Assembly (NCBI GenBank): GCA_017354095.1
Contig: JAFMRP010000307.1
Span: 1 to 6,199, forward strand
From: Ktedonobacteraceae bacterium
Lineage (GTDB): Bacteria; Chloroflexota; Ktedonobacteria; Ktedonobacterales; Ktedonobacteraceae
Length of the DNA stretch: 6,199 nucleotides
Reading direction: 5' to 3'
The position numbers and the translations under genes are program-made. The notes beneath the pieces are model-generated. The model worked only from the letters and a program-made list of their open reading frames with translations. It was not told the DNA's origin and did not search any database. Below, in pieces: positions 1-6,064 of the stretch. Position 1 is the first letter of the stretch; the number at the start of each line of letters is the position of its first letter.

Positions 1-1120
1 ACAGCATTTGTGGTGGCGTGAGTGCCAGAAGCGAATCACGCAACCAGCAGGCCAGGGGATGCTCCCATTGCGCGACCAAGCCCATCCGGTGCGAGCTCAC
101 AACAACCATGTTGGCGCGCGCCAGGCGCTTCTGTTGATACACATCTAATGCATGCTCAAGAGCATGTCCGTGGCGCAGGGTCTGGGCCAGGATCAGGGCA
201 TCTTCGAGCGCCTGGCAGGCCCCCTGACCCATATTCGGCGTCATCGCGTGCGCCGCATCCCCCAGCAGCGTGACTCGTCCCTTGCTCCAGGAGGTCAACG
301 GCTGGAGATCAGAGATAGCGTTGCGCAAAATCGCCGAGGCTTCTGTCGCATTGAGAAGCGTGCTGACAACCGGATGCCAGCCCTTGAACCGATCCAGCAA
401 TTCTTTTTGGCGCCCCTCCGGCCTCTCTGCCGCGTTTTCCGGGATATTGCAGGTCGCATACCAGTAGACGCGCTCCTCTGTCAGGGGAACAATGCCGAAG
501 CGCCTGCCGCGCCCCCACAATTCGCCCATCAATGGTGGCGTGACGCCCGTGGCGATACCTCGCCAGGCAGTGTACCCGGCATAGCGCGGCTGACTCTGGG
601 GAAAGAGCCGTTGACGGACTTGCGAATGGATACCATCGGCTCCGATGAGCAGACTGCCGCGTACCCGCTCGCCCCGCGCGAAACAGGCTGTCACGCCCAT
701 GGTGTCTTGCTCAAGATCGATCAGCTGCCTGTCCAGAACAAGTGTATCCGGCGCGAGTCGCTCCCGCAACGCTGCCAGCAATTCCGCGCGGTGGATCGCG
801 ATGGTTGGTCCCCCACACTGTTCCTCAACGACCCGTGGCGGGAGCTGGACCAGTTGTTTTCCTCGCATGGTGTAGAAGCCTGCCCGTGTGGGTGCAGGCT
901 GCTGGGCCGGTTGTTGCACCAGGTCGGCCAGACCAAGTTCCTGCAGCACCCGGACCGCGTTCGCCCAGAGGGTCAGCCCAGACCCGGACTCGCGGATCTC
1001 CTTTGTCCGTTCAAAGATTTGTACTGCGAAACCGGCTTGCTGGAGGGCCAGAGCCGTGGCCAGTCCTCCAATACCTGCTCCGATAATCAGGATCGGGAAA
1101 TCTTGCTCCTGGGTTGTCAT
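1..1120 (-). CDS. FAD-dependent aromatic-ring-type monooxygenase (partial, C-terminus beyond window)
   Basis: This is a flavoprotein monooxygenase of the FAD_binding_3 (p-hydroxybenzoate/salicylate hydroxylase, TetX-like) fold. Such enzymes use NAD(P)H and O2 to hydroxylate or epoxidise a small, often aromatic, substrate in the cytoplasm. The reading frame is open for 373 codons from ATG at 1120 to the window edge. It carries the Rossmann FAD motif GAGIGG at residues 14-19, the ribose-binding Glu37 in IFER, the GADG motif at 160-163 (Asp162), and the second FAD motif LLGDAAHAMTPNMGQG from about 285 (Asp288). Related enzymes are about 370-400 residues, so only a short tail should be missing. 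The start is supported by AGGAGG seven bases upstream. Its ATG overlaps the stop of the TetR gene (ATGA), implying translational coupling and one transcript. The substrate cannot be told from sequence. Antibiotic, phenolic or polyketide targets are all possible. The family is certain; the role is inferred. Confidence 0.93.
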   Translation of the reverse strand, partial: MTTQEQDFPILIIGAGIGGLATALALQQAGFAVQIFERTKEIRESGSGLTLWANAVRVLQELGLADLVQQPAQQPAPTRAGFYTMRGKQLVQLPPRVVEEQCGGPTIAIHRAELLAALRERLAPDTLVLDRQLIDLEQDTMGVTACFARGERVRGSLLIGADGIHSQVRQRLFPQSQPRYAGYTAWRGIATGVTPPLMGELWGRGRRFGIVPLTEERVYWYATCNIPENAAERPEGRQKELLDRFKGWHPVVSTLLNATEASAILRNAISDLQPLTSWSKGRVTLLGDAAHAMTPNMGQGACQALEDALILAQTLRHGHALEHALDVYQQKRLARANMVVVSSHRMGLVAQWEHPLACWLRDSLLALTPPQML

Positions 1121-1758
1121 CGTGCTCCTCCTGGTTCTCGAGACTGCATACCCTGAATTTGCAAGGCAAACGCCCGATAGAGTGCCTGTCCCTGAGCCTC
1201 TTCAAACGAAAGAAAACCGCTCAACCACAGGCCGAGCGTGGATACGTAGAGGGCGAAAAAATTGCTGCTCGCCTGGTCCAAAGGGACATTGGGAGCAATT
1301 GCACCCTTTTGCTGGAACGGTGCTAATACATCAGCCAGACGCTGCTGGAAATCGGTGACTTGCTGGAATGTTTGGGGACCATACATCTGCCCCTGCGCCG
1401 GCATGAAGATCGTCTTAATATAGGCGCGAGCATTCTCAGGATGCTGCTGGTAGAATTGAAAGAAGTGCTGGAAGAGAGAGACCAGGGTCTCAAGCAGGTC
1501 TCCTTCGGCTGGCAGGTTGCGAAAGGCTCGCTCAATGGTTTCGGCGAGAACTTCGTAATAGACCAGTTGCAACAGATCCAGCTTATCTTTGGCATACAGA
1601 AAAAGTGTTCCACTGCCCACCTGTGCCAGTTCTGCCACTTCCCGCATGGTGGTTGCAGCAAAGCCTTTCTGGGTAAACAATTGCCACGCGGCGCGCTGGA
1701 TACGCTGGCGTTTCTCTTGCTTGTTGCGCTCCCGTAAACCTAACTTTTCTTGTGACAT
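1117..1758 (-). CDS. TetR/AcrR-family transcriptional regulator
   Basis: This is a one-component repressor that binds operator DNA as a dimer and lets go when a small ligand enters its C-terminal domain. From ATG at 1758 it is 213 residues, normal for the family. The N-terminal TetR_N helix-turn-helix covers about residues 16-63: a first helix around IQRAAWQLF, then GFAATTMREVAELAQVGSGTLF and LYAKDKLDLL, the usual place of the YxxFxxKxxL signature. The rest is a variable helical ligand and dimer domain rich in Phe and Gln. An earlier in-frame ATG at 1791 would add 11 residues. I prefer 1758 because GAGG lies seven bases upstream of it, and because the longer start would put coding sequence inside the operator palindrome. 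The stop overlaps the monooxygenase start by four bases, so the regulator probably controls that enzyme and itself. Confidence 0.93.
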   Translation of the reverse strand: MSQEKLGLRERNKQEKRQRIQRAAWQLFTQKGFAATTMREVAELAQVGSGTLFLYAKDKLDLLQLVYYEVLAETIERAFRNLPAEGDLLETLVSLFQHFFQFYQQHPENARAYIKTIFMPAQGQMYGPQTFQQVTDFQQRLADVLAPFQQKGAIAPNVPLDQASSNFFALYVSTLGLWLSGFLSFEEAQGQALYRAFALQIQGMQSREPGGAR

Positions 1759-1763
1759 AGCGC

Positions 1764-1821
1764 TTCCTCTTGGCAAAATGATCGCGATCATTTATGACCA
1801 AGGTCATTTTACCAAGAGGAA
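1764..1821. repeat. Outer imperfect inverted repeat around the operator (18-bp arms, 17/18 match)
   Basis: The left arm 1764-1781 (TTCCTCTTGGCAAAATGA) pairs with the right arm 1804-1821, with one mismatch. The two arms enclose 22 bp. Together with the inner dyads this makes a nested symmetric control region. The left arm contains the complement of the tetR ribosome binding site. Only that arm falls in the predicted transcript, so the symmetry acts at DNA level if it has a function. Confidence 0.7.
1776..1807. promoter_or_regulatory. Tandem operator: two ATGA-N6-TCAT dyads
   Basis: Site 1 is an 18-bp perfect palindrome at 1776-1793, with ATGATCGCGATCAT at its core (1778-1791). Site 2 is ATGACC-AA-GGTCAT at 1794-1807, symmetric except for the two central bases. 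Both fit ATGA-N6-TCAT, and they begin 16 bp apart, about one and a half helical turns. Site 2 overlaps the -10 box, and site 1 lies in the early transcribed leader. This placement suits steric repression by the adjacent TetR protein. That TetR binds here is inferred from position and symmetry, as is usual for autoregulated TetR genes. Confidence 0.75.
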
Positions 1822-1834
1822 GGGCGGATGTCAA
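1806..1834 (-). promoter_or_regulatory. Sigma70-type promoter of the tetR-monooxygenase operon
   Basis: Read on the minus strand, TTGACA (1834-1829, a perfect -35) is followed by exactly 17 bases and TAAAAT (1811-1806, five of six -10 matches). Transcription would start near 1799, giving a leader of about 40 bases before the ATG at 1758. The boxes are seen directly. The start site is inferred from normal spacing. Confidence 0.8.
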
Positions 1835-2188
1835 TGACAGAAAGGAATTTAGCCTTGGTGGATGTGGTCTTGACCCATGTTCGTGGAGCCGTTCACCAGA
1901 AGAGGGAAACACGGCAGTGGGTCGAGAGAACCCAACAGACCTTTGCTGCGTGAAGAGGATCTCCGAGCTTGGTCACAAAGACAAAAGCGGAACAGGGCTA
2001 TCTCTCACAGGGAGTCTATCTCAATAGGCGCCGTATTTCATGTGAAGAGCATGCCTCAGGAATGCAAAGGATGGCGAAATCCCCGCTATCGCTCTATCGG
2101 GCGATGTTATGGTTAGGTTTTTCTTACGTTATAGAATCGATAGCGTCTTTTTATTGATGATGAAATGCGTAAAATAAGGTAATACACC
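1835..2188. other. Intergenic stretch with no supported gene
   Basis: This is the spacer between the divergent tetR operon and the membrane protein gene. The short open frames here show no recognisable domain and lack convincing ribosome binding sites, and I see no RNA gene. The end is AT-rich with TATAGA at about 2129-2134 as a possible -10 for the downstream gene, but no good -35 partner. AAGGT at 2176-2180 serves as a moderate ribosome binding site for the ATG at 2189. Confidence 0.5.
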
Positions 2189-2641
2189 ATGTATAATAAT
2201 ATAAATTCAAACGATGCTCGCAATTCCTATGCATCGAATATGACTCCAGCCTCGTCGCTGCCATCTTCACAACCCGCACAGCTCGCACCATGGTCACCAC
2301 GAGCCGCATTGCAGCCACCGCAACCACCACACAAGATGGCACGACAGACGAAGATGGGCTACAGCTGTGTCACAGTGTTTGCGCTCTTTATAGGGATCTT
2401 CGTTTTCTCTCTGGTCAATAGTGCCGTCGCAAGTAGTGCACCGCCCACGGCAACACCTGTTGTGCGACAAATTGTCAACAGGATGCCTCTGGCAACACCT
2501 TCGCCCACTCCAACGAAACCGTCAACACCAACACCAAAACCGATCCAGAAGCCCACACAGCCGCCCATCCCGACGAAGCCACCCGTACATACGGGTGTCA
2601 ACCATACTCCTTGGGATATCACTTCAACATGGGATCGGTGA
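2189..2641 (+). CDS. Single-pass membrane protein with Pro/Thr-rich outer segment (probably prematurely ended)
   Basis: This is a 150-residue readable frame of unknown function. Residues 1-55 are a low-complexity Asn/Ser/Pro/Gln-rich cytoplasmic part with a positive patch (HKMARQTKM) just before the membrane. Residues about 58-82 (around VTVFALFIGIFVFSLV) form one hydrophobic segment, either an uncleaved anchor or a signal peptide placed unusually far in. Residues 84-134 are a Pro/Thr/Lys linker such as PSPTPTKPSTPTPKP, typical of extended wall or surface spacers. After Trp142 the frame changes character and stops at TGA 2639-2641. The expected continuation is found in another frame (separate entry), so this product is likely a truncated form of a longer surface protein. 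The start is supported by AAGGT eight bases upstream. The frame itself is clear; function is not known. Confidence 0.65.
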   Translation: MYNNINSNDARNSYASNMTPASSLPSSQPAQLAPWSPRAALQPPQPPHKMARQTKMGYSCVTVFALFIGIFVFSLVNSAVASSAPPTATPVVRQIVNRMPLATPSPTPTKPSTPTPKPIQKPTQPPIPTKPPVHTGVNHTPWDITSTWDR

Positions 2642-2859
2642 TTTCCGATCCTCCAGCGGGATTCTGCGGCTACTTCAGCTGCATCCCCAACTTCTGGAAT
2701 AGTCATGGCTCTGTTCTGGAATGCAAGGACAGTATGTAGAGCAAGTCCGGCGGGAGATCCGAGCGTTGCTCAAAACATGGTGGAACGTGGCGCCCGCTGT
2801 ATGCGCATGAGCCATTCCGGCGCTTCTCCGGCATCTTGTGTGTAAGAAGCAGCAGGTGA
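2612..2859 (+). pseudogene. Out-of-frame Cys-rich C-terminal domain of the preceding gene (DUF3761-like), with internal stop
   Basis: If the frame is moved back one base after the Trp codon at 2612-2614, translation continues as PWGYHFN and on through FCGYFSCIPNFW and ECKDSM. It then meets TAG at 2737-2739 and continues as SKSGGRSERCSKHGGTWRPLY, with the next stop at 2857-2859. The pattern C-x-D-x-x-(Y)-S plus C-S-x-H-G-G resembles the short Cys domain of DUF3761-type proteins. The stop sits where Tyr is expected (TAC to TAG is one change). Two separate lesions, a one-base loss in the TTGGGA stretch and a nonsense codon, argue for a decayed gene. Four ordered cysteines and the intact remainder suggest decay is recent. 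Alternatives are sequencing errors or recoding. The domain assignment is from memory of the motif. Confidence 0.7.
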
Positions 2860-3070
2860 GCCACACCGAGAATGCCATTCTCATTACCGCTTGTGCCACG
2901 CCATCAAGCGCCTGTTGTCCTGACTGCCACGGTGCCTCTTCCAGATGACACGGTTGCGACCTCATGCAGTATGAATCGTTCAGATCGGCGATGACGAAGT
3001 GTGTACTCGGTGTGACGTCGGGTGGAGGACTGCAAGGTCCGCACATGTATGGCATCCATCGTCGGCGCCA

Positions 3071-3093
3071 GCCTCTGGCGGTTTGCCAGAGGC
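3071..3093. repeat. Perfect 9-bp inverted repeat, 5-base loop
   Basis: GCCTCTGGC (3071-3079), loop GGTTT, then GCCAGAGGC (3085-3093). This would form a stable GC-rich hairpin in either transcript. No T-run follows on either strand, so it is not a classical intrinsic terminator. It could be a protein-binding dyad or a remnant of a mobile-element end. Confidence 0.6.
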
Positions 3094-3234
3094 ATATGAG
3101 CTGAGCGCACCCCACCGGAAGGGCTTGGGAGCACGCTGCATACCAGGCCTTTCCTGTACAAGAGTCACATTCCTAGCACAGACATTCGCATGACGAGAGA
3201 GCAATGGTCACCGATGCCCATCTTGCTGTCGAGT

Positions 3235-3288
3235 CCGATGATAATCGCCCCCCTTGCCAGTAAATACAAGAGGGGCGATCATCATCGG
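3235..3288. repeat. Long imperfect inverted repeat (17-bp arms, 16/17 match; stem extendable)
   Basis: The left arm 3235-3251 (CCGATGATAATCGCCCC) pairs with the right arm 3272-3288 with one mismatch. Past one further mismatch the stem extends by CTTG (3253-3256) with CAAG (3267-3270), leaving a 10-base loop at 3257-3266. There is no T-run, so termination is unlikely. The size and near-perfection point to a structured element, such as a mobile-element end or palindromic repeat, of unknown role. Confidence 0.65.
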
Positions 3289-3870
3289 GCCGTCTATCGT
3301 CACAAGTGGCATCGGGGGTCGCCGTCGCACCACTTTCTGGCCTTCAGTAGAGCAAAGGGGGCTGCACCAGCAAGCAAGAGCATTTGGATGGGACTTCTTT
3401 CTCGATGCGATGGATTACGAGAGAAGGAGAACGCTGCGCAGAAGCGCTACCTCTATCAGGTTAGTCGATGATGCCAGGGCGCCCAGGAGGAAGGGCATGT
3501 TTGGCCCAATGGCCATCCGGCTATCCAGGCGCTCTTGCAAGCGATTAGCGGCGCTGGCAGAGCAATGCACGTCCTCCTGTCGATGAAAGAGGTGAACGCG
3601 TCGATCTTCCTTGGGGTGGGTCACTTCCTGCTCCTATTTCCGTTCTCGAACCAGGAATGTCACATCGCTGAGATAGTGGACGTAATAGCGCTCAATCATG
3701 TGACCTCTTCCTTCCCACTGCTCTGGCGCTTGTTTGATTCTACCAGATCTCCCCTATTTTCACATTGTCCACAGCTCGTATAATAGCAACATCGGTTCCA
3801 ATGTTTATTTCCTTCAGAAGTGTATGAGGTGCCAACGTATTATCGTTCTCTTGCTACAAAATGATCCAAT

Positions 3871-3962
3871 CTCGTCCATATGAAACGAGGTGCACCGTTT
3901 CTGGTTTTCAGATCTGAATCGCATCAATACATGAACTTTTATTCATCTCATTCGTTTCATAT
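3871..3962. promoter_or_regulatory. Cluster of dyads upstream of the small HTH gene (candidate operator region)
   Basis: An 11-bp perfect inverted repeat, ATATGAAACGA at 3878-3888 and TCGTTTCATAT at 3952-3962, flanks two smaller dyads: TTCAGATCTGAA (3907-3918, perfect 12 bp) and ATGAA-N6-TTCAT (3931-3946). The left arm also sits in its own small hairpin, CTCGT (3871-3875) with ACGAG (3885-3889). The cluster ends 29 bases before the HTH start codon. An operator used by that protein is a reasonable guess, but promoter boxes here are weak. Confidence 0.45.
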
Positions 3963-3991
3963 AGAAAGATACCTATGAAAGGAGCTTACTC

Positions 3992-4183
3992 ATGCCGGAA
4001 GAGTATGTTGAACTATTGACTGCGGAAGAGGTTGCACAGAAATTGCGCGTAGATGCGACAACGGTTCGTCGCTGGGTAAAGACTGGCGCACTCACTGCCG
4101 TGACGCTTCCCAATCTGGGAAAACGTCAAGCGTATCGGTTTCGTAAGGATGATCTTGAACGGTTGCTAAACGTCACTTTGTAG
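3992..4183 (+). CDS. Small excisionase/MerR-type helix-turn-helix DNA-binding protein
   Basis: A 63-residue protein that is almost entirely one winged-helix/HTH_17 domain of the excisionase (Xis)/MerR-like type. ELLTAEEVAQKLRVDATTVRRWVKTG (about residues 7-32) is the helix-turn-helix, with the typical TTVRRWV recognition helix. AVTLPNLGKRQAYRFRKDDLERLL (about 36-61) is the wing and last helix, with the usual R(F/I)xxxDLExLL ending. Such proteins either bend DNA at attachment sites to direct a recombinase toward excision, or act as small transcription factors. GGAG at 3981-3984, with seven bases before the ATG, supports the start. No integrase is visible in this window, so the gene is an orphan here. 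Upstream dyads and a terminal-inverted-repeat element just downstream suggest a mobile or recently rearranged setting. The fold is confident, the role is not. Confidence 0.88.
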   Translation: MPEEYVELLTAEEVAQKLRVDATTVRRWVKTGALTAVTLPNLGKRQAYRFRKDDLERLLNVTL

Positions 4184-4622
4184 TTGTTGGCCAGTCTGAG
4201 CCTGACAGCGTGCGTGCCATGGCTGCCAGGTTCTTTGTCTAGCGAGTCTGTCAAGTGAACTGGCTCTTCCACAACTCTCGTACTTTGGGATCGTCCGAGA
4301 AAAAGGGGTTCGCTGGGGATCCCCTTCAGGAGCGAGCCGAGTATATTGAGAGAATTTTTATGGATAAGCTTATCGCGAGAGTTGCGGAAGAGCCAATTTC
4401 GTAAGGCCTCAACCGTGTTGGGAGGTGAGAAAACTGACCCTTCCATCGACGTATGCGCAGCAGAGAATCAGTACCGCTTGATCCCATGACATCAGTGACC
4501 TGTCGCCTTGCTCGCCAGTTCCCCCAAAGAGAGCAGCGCCGTCAATTCTTGCAGGAGACGATGGTTCTGGGTGTTTTCTCACAAGATCCTGATGCGGATA
4601 CAGGGGACATGCTATCGTCACT
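4184..4622. other. Non-coding stretch between the HTH gene and the MFS gene
   Basis: Contains the terminal-inverted-repeat element listed separately and otherwise no gene I can support. Open frames on both strands are short, lack ribosome binding sites and match no family I know. No clear intrinsic terminator follows the HTH gene or the end of the convergent MFS gene. Confidence 0.5.
4258..4398. mobile_element. MITE-like or collapsed insertion-sequence remnant with 23-bp terminal inverted repeats
   Basis: The left arm 4258-4280 and right arm 4376-4398 are inverted copies matching at 21 of 23 positions. The shared core reads GGCTCTTCC-(A/G)-CAACTCTCG going inward. The 141-bp unit holds no open frame long enough for a transposase. 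Inside are two small palindromes, GGGGATCCCC (4315-4324) and GATAAGCTTATC (4363-4374). A GGCTCTT-type end recalls ISL3-family insertion sequences (from memory, not tested). No target duplication is evident next to the arms, so it may be an old insertion, a deletion derivative, or a large dyad with another role. Confidence 0.6.
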
Positions 4623-5891
4623 CTATGATCGGGATGGATCAACACTCGTGGCTTTTCGCCTCTTCTGAACATACCGCACTGGAGAGAAGAACAGCCAGCA
4701 GCTCGAAAGACTGAGACTGATTGCTCCAAACAGCAGCGTTCCCCTCACCCCAATCAGTGTGCCCAATCCTCCTCCCAGGAACGAACCAAGGGGAACGGCG
4801 CTCCCCGCCAAACACCGGATGGTGGCATTGATCCGACCATGCAACGCTCCTGGCAGCGTGATCTGGCGGAGGCTGATCTGATTGATGTTATAGGTGGTTT
4901 GTGCCGTCCCCATCACAAAGCGCCCAGCGAGCAGCAGGAGAATGGTCAGCATGATGGGGCCATGGGCCAGTGGAAGCAGGAGTGCTCCCATGCTCCAGCA
5001 GAGCGTGGTTCCCAGGAGCGTTGGTCCCCACCCATACCAGCGAGCCAATGGGGCTGCGAGCATAGCTCCCGCTAGACTGCCGAGACTGCCTCCACCAAGA
5101 ATGATGCCACATACAGCAGCGGAAAGATGCAATTCGTTGATCATATAAAAGGTGAAGACGGTGAGGATGATCGCCCCGCCAAAGTTGAGCGTACTCGAAC
5201 AGCACACGATCGCTCGAAGCAGGGCATGCTTTCTGATCACGTGGAAGCCTTCGGCGCACTGCTCCCAGAAGGATGGTTGCTTGAGAAGCGGAGCAGGGGT
5301 TGCCATGGGGAGACGGATGCTTTTCAGACACAGAGCAGAGACCAAGAATGAGACAGCATCCACCAGGAGGGCAAAGGGAGCGGAAACCACTTGTACGATG
5401 GTGCCTGCGATGGACGGCCCTGCAATCTCAGCGATCGCTCGACTGGCCTCCAACTTGCTATTGCCTTCGACAAGCTGCTCTGGAGGAACCAGTTCAGGAA
5501 GAAAGGATTGATAAGCGATCCCAAAGAGCACGGAGAAACAGCCCGTGAGCAATGCAACCCCATAGAGATACTCCAGGCACAACCAGCCAAGGGAAAACAT
5601 CACTGGGACCGAACCAATCAGCAGCGCTTGTCCCACATCAGCGATGAGTAGCAGCCGTCGACGTGGCAGACGGTCGACCCACACCCCGACGAACACACTG
5701 ATCAGCACCATGGGCACTGAGCCCGTAGCCCCTAAGATCCCCAGCTGAGCGGCATCGGCGTGGAGCGATTGAATCGCCGTCAGTTGGAGCGCAAGCAAGG
5801 AGACTTGACTCCCAAAGAGCGAAATGCTCTCTCCCACCCACAAGGTGACAAAAGGAGCATGACGCCAGAGACCAGAAAAGCGAAGAGGCAT
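4623..5891 (-). CDS. Major facilitator superfamily exporter (MFS_3 type)
   Basis: A 12-helix inner-membrane secondary transporter of the MFS_3 group, which includes EntS-like siderophore exporters and macrolide-type drug pumps. Members extrude small molecules by proton exchange. From ATG at 5891 it is 422 residues, the usual size. Near the start LWVGESISLFGSQVSLLAL is the typical first helix. Motif A, GVWVDRLPRRRLLLIAD, lies between helices 2 and 3 at about residues 69-85 (Asp73, Arg74, Arg78, Arg79). Long hydrophobic segments follow, with a central charged loop around residues 200-225 (PAPLLKQPSFWEQCAEGFHVIRKHALLR), then Gly-rich helices such as GIILGGGSLGSLAG and a basic tail. A GTG at 5924 would add 11 residues. 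I prefer the ATG because the family signature begins there, although its Shine-Dalgarno (GAGAGG) is rather far upstream. Substrate unknown. Confidence 0.9.
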   Translation of the reverse strand: MPLRFSGLWRHAPFVTLWVGESISLFGSQVSLLALQLTAIQSLHADAAQLGILGATGSVPMVLISVFVGVWVDRLPRRRLLLIADVGQALLIGSVPVMFSLGWLCLEYLYGVALLTGCFSVLFGIAYQSFLPELVPPEQLVEGNSKLEASRAIAEIAGPSIAGTIVQVVSAPFALLVDAVSFLVSALCLKSIRLPMATPAPLLKQPSFWEQCAEGFHVIRKHALLRAIVCCSSTLNFGGAIILTVFTFYMINELHLSAAVCGIILGGGSLGSLAGAMLAAPLARWYGWGPTLLGTTLCWSMGALLLPLAHGPIMLTILLLLAGRFVMGTAQTTYNINQISLRQITLPGALHGRINATIRCLAGSAVPLGSFLGGGLGTLIGVRGTLLFGAISLSLSSCWLFFSPVRYVQKRRKATSVDPSRS

Positions 5892-6064
5892 ACCAGGAAG
5901 CGATCCTCTCTCCAAGAGATGCACGGCGTCTGTGTGAGAGGGCCGGTGCCAACAAGCACGCAGACGGTGTTCCCATCACCTTACCATAGGTGGCAGGAGA
6001 ATACAACGAACATGCAATCTGGACTGCTCCCCGCTGACCAGACCACAAGGGAGGGGAGGTTCTC

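Larger units (their letters stand above)
2860..3870. other. Gene-poor stretch with hairpins and no supported coding sequence
   Basis: About 1 kb with only short, overlapping open frames in all directions, none of which I recognise. It contains three notable inverted repeats: GAGAATG-C-CATTCTC at 2868-2882, and the two larger ones listed separately. On the minus strand, one frame from 3699 down to 3415 reads in a protein-like way but is broken by TAG at 3634-3636. A TATAAT hexamer lies at 3779-3784 on the plus strand without a clear -35. The mix of broken frames and dyads suggests eroded mobile DNA, which is an inference. Confidence 0.45.

Noticed and set aside
152..1156. Long plus-strand open frame of 334 codons
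   Set aside because: It is the antisense shadow of the flavin monooxygenase, which has all FAD motifs on the minus strand; the plus-strand translation resembles nothing and lacks a ribosome binding site.
1759..1791. Longer TetR start at ATG 1791
   Set aside because: The added 11 residues are encoded by the operator palindrome and lack a Shine-Dalgarno; the start at 1758 has GAGG at proper spacing.
2612..2620. Programmed -1 frameshift signal
   Set aside because: The site lacks an X-XXY-YYZ heptamer, and the restored frame meets a TAG about 40 codons later, so recoding would have to occur twice; decay is simpler.
2675..3115. Minus-strand frame of 146 codons, with a second overlapping minus frame at 2904-3161
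   Set aside because: Composition is rich in Cys, Arg and Trp as in random GC-rich translation, it is antisense to the Cys-rich tail of the broken gene, and no motif is visible.
3779..3784. TATAAT hexamer as a promoter for the HTH gene
   Set aside because: No -35 box at 16-18 bases better than a weak TTTTCA-like match, and it would imply a leader of about 200 bases; left as a note only.
4126..4446. Minus-strand frame of 106 codons through the inverted-repeat element
   Set aside because: It overlaps the end of the HTH gene antisense, has no good ribosome binding site and shows no domain; it runs through both inverted-repeat arms.
4453..4668. Plus-strand frame of 71 codons convergent with the MFS gene
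   Set aside because: The translation is moderately protein-like but has no ribosome binding site at either ATG, no recognised family, and overlaps the MFS 3' end.
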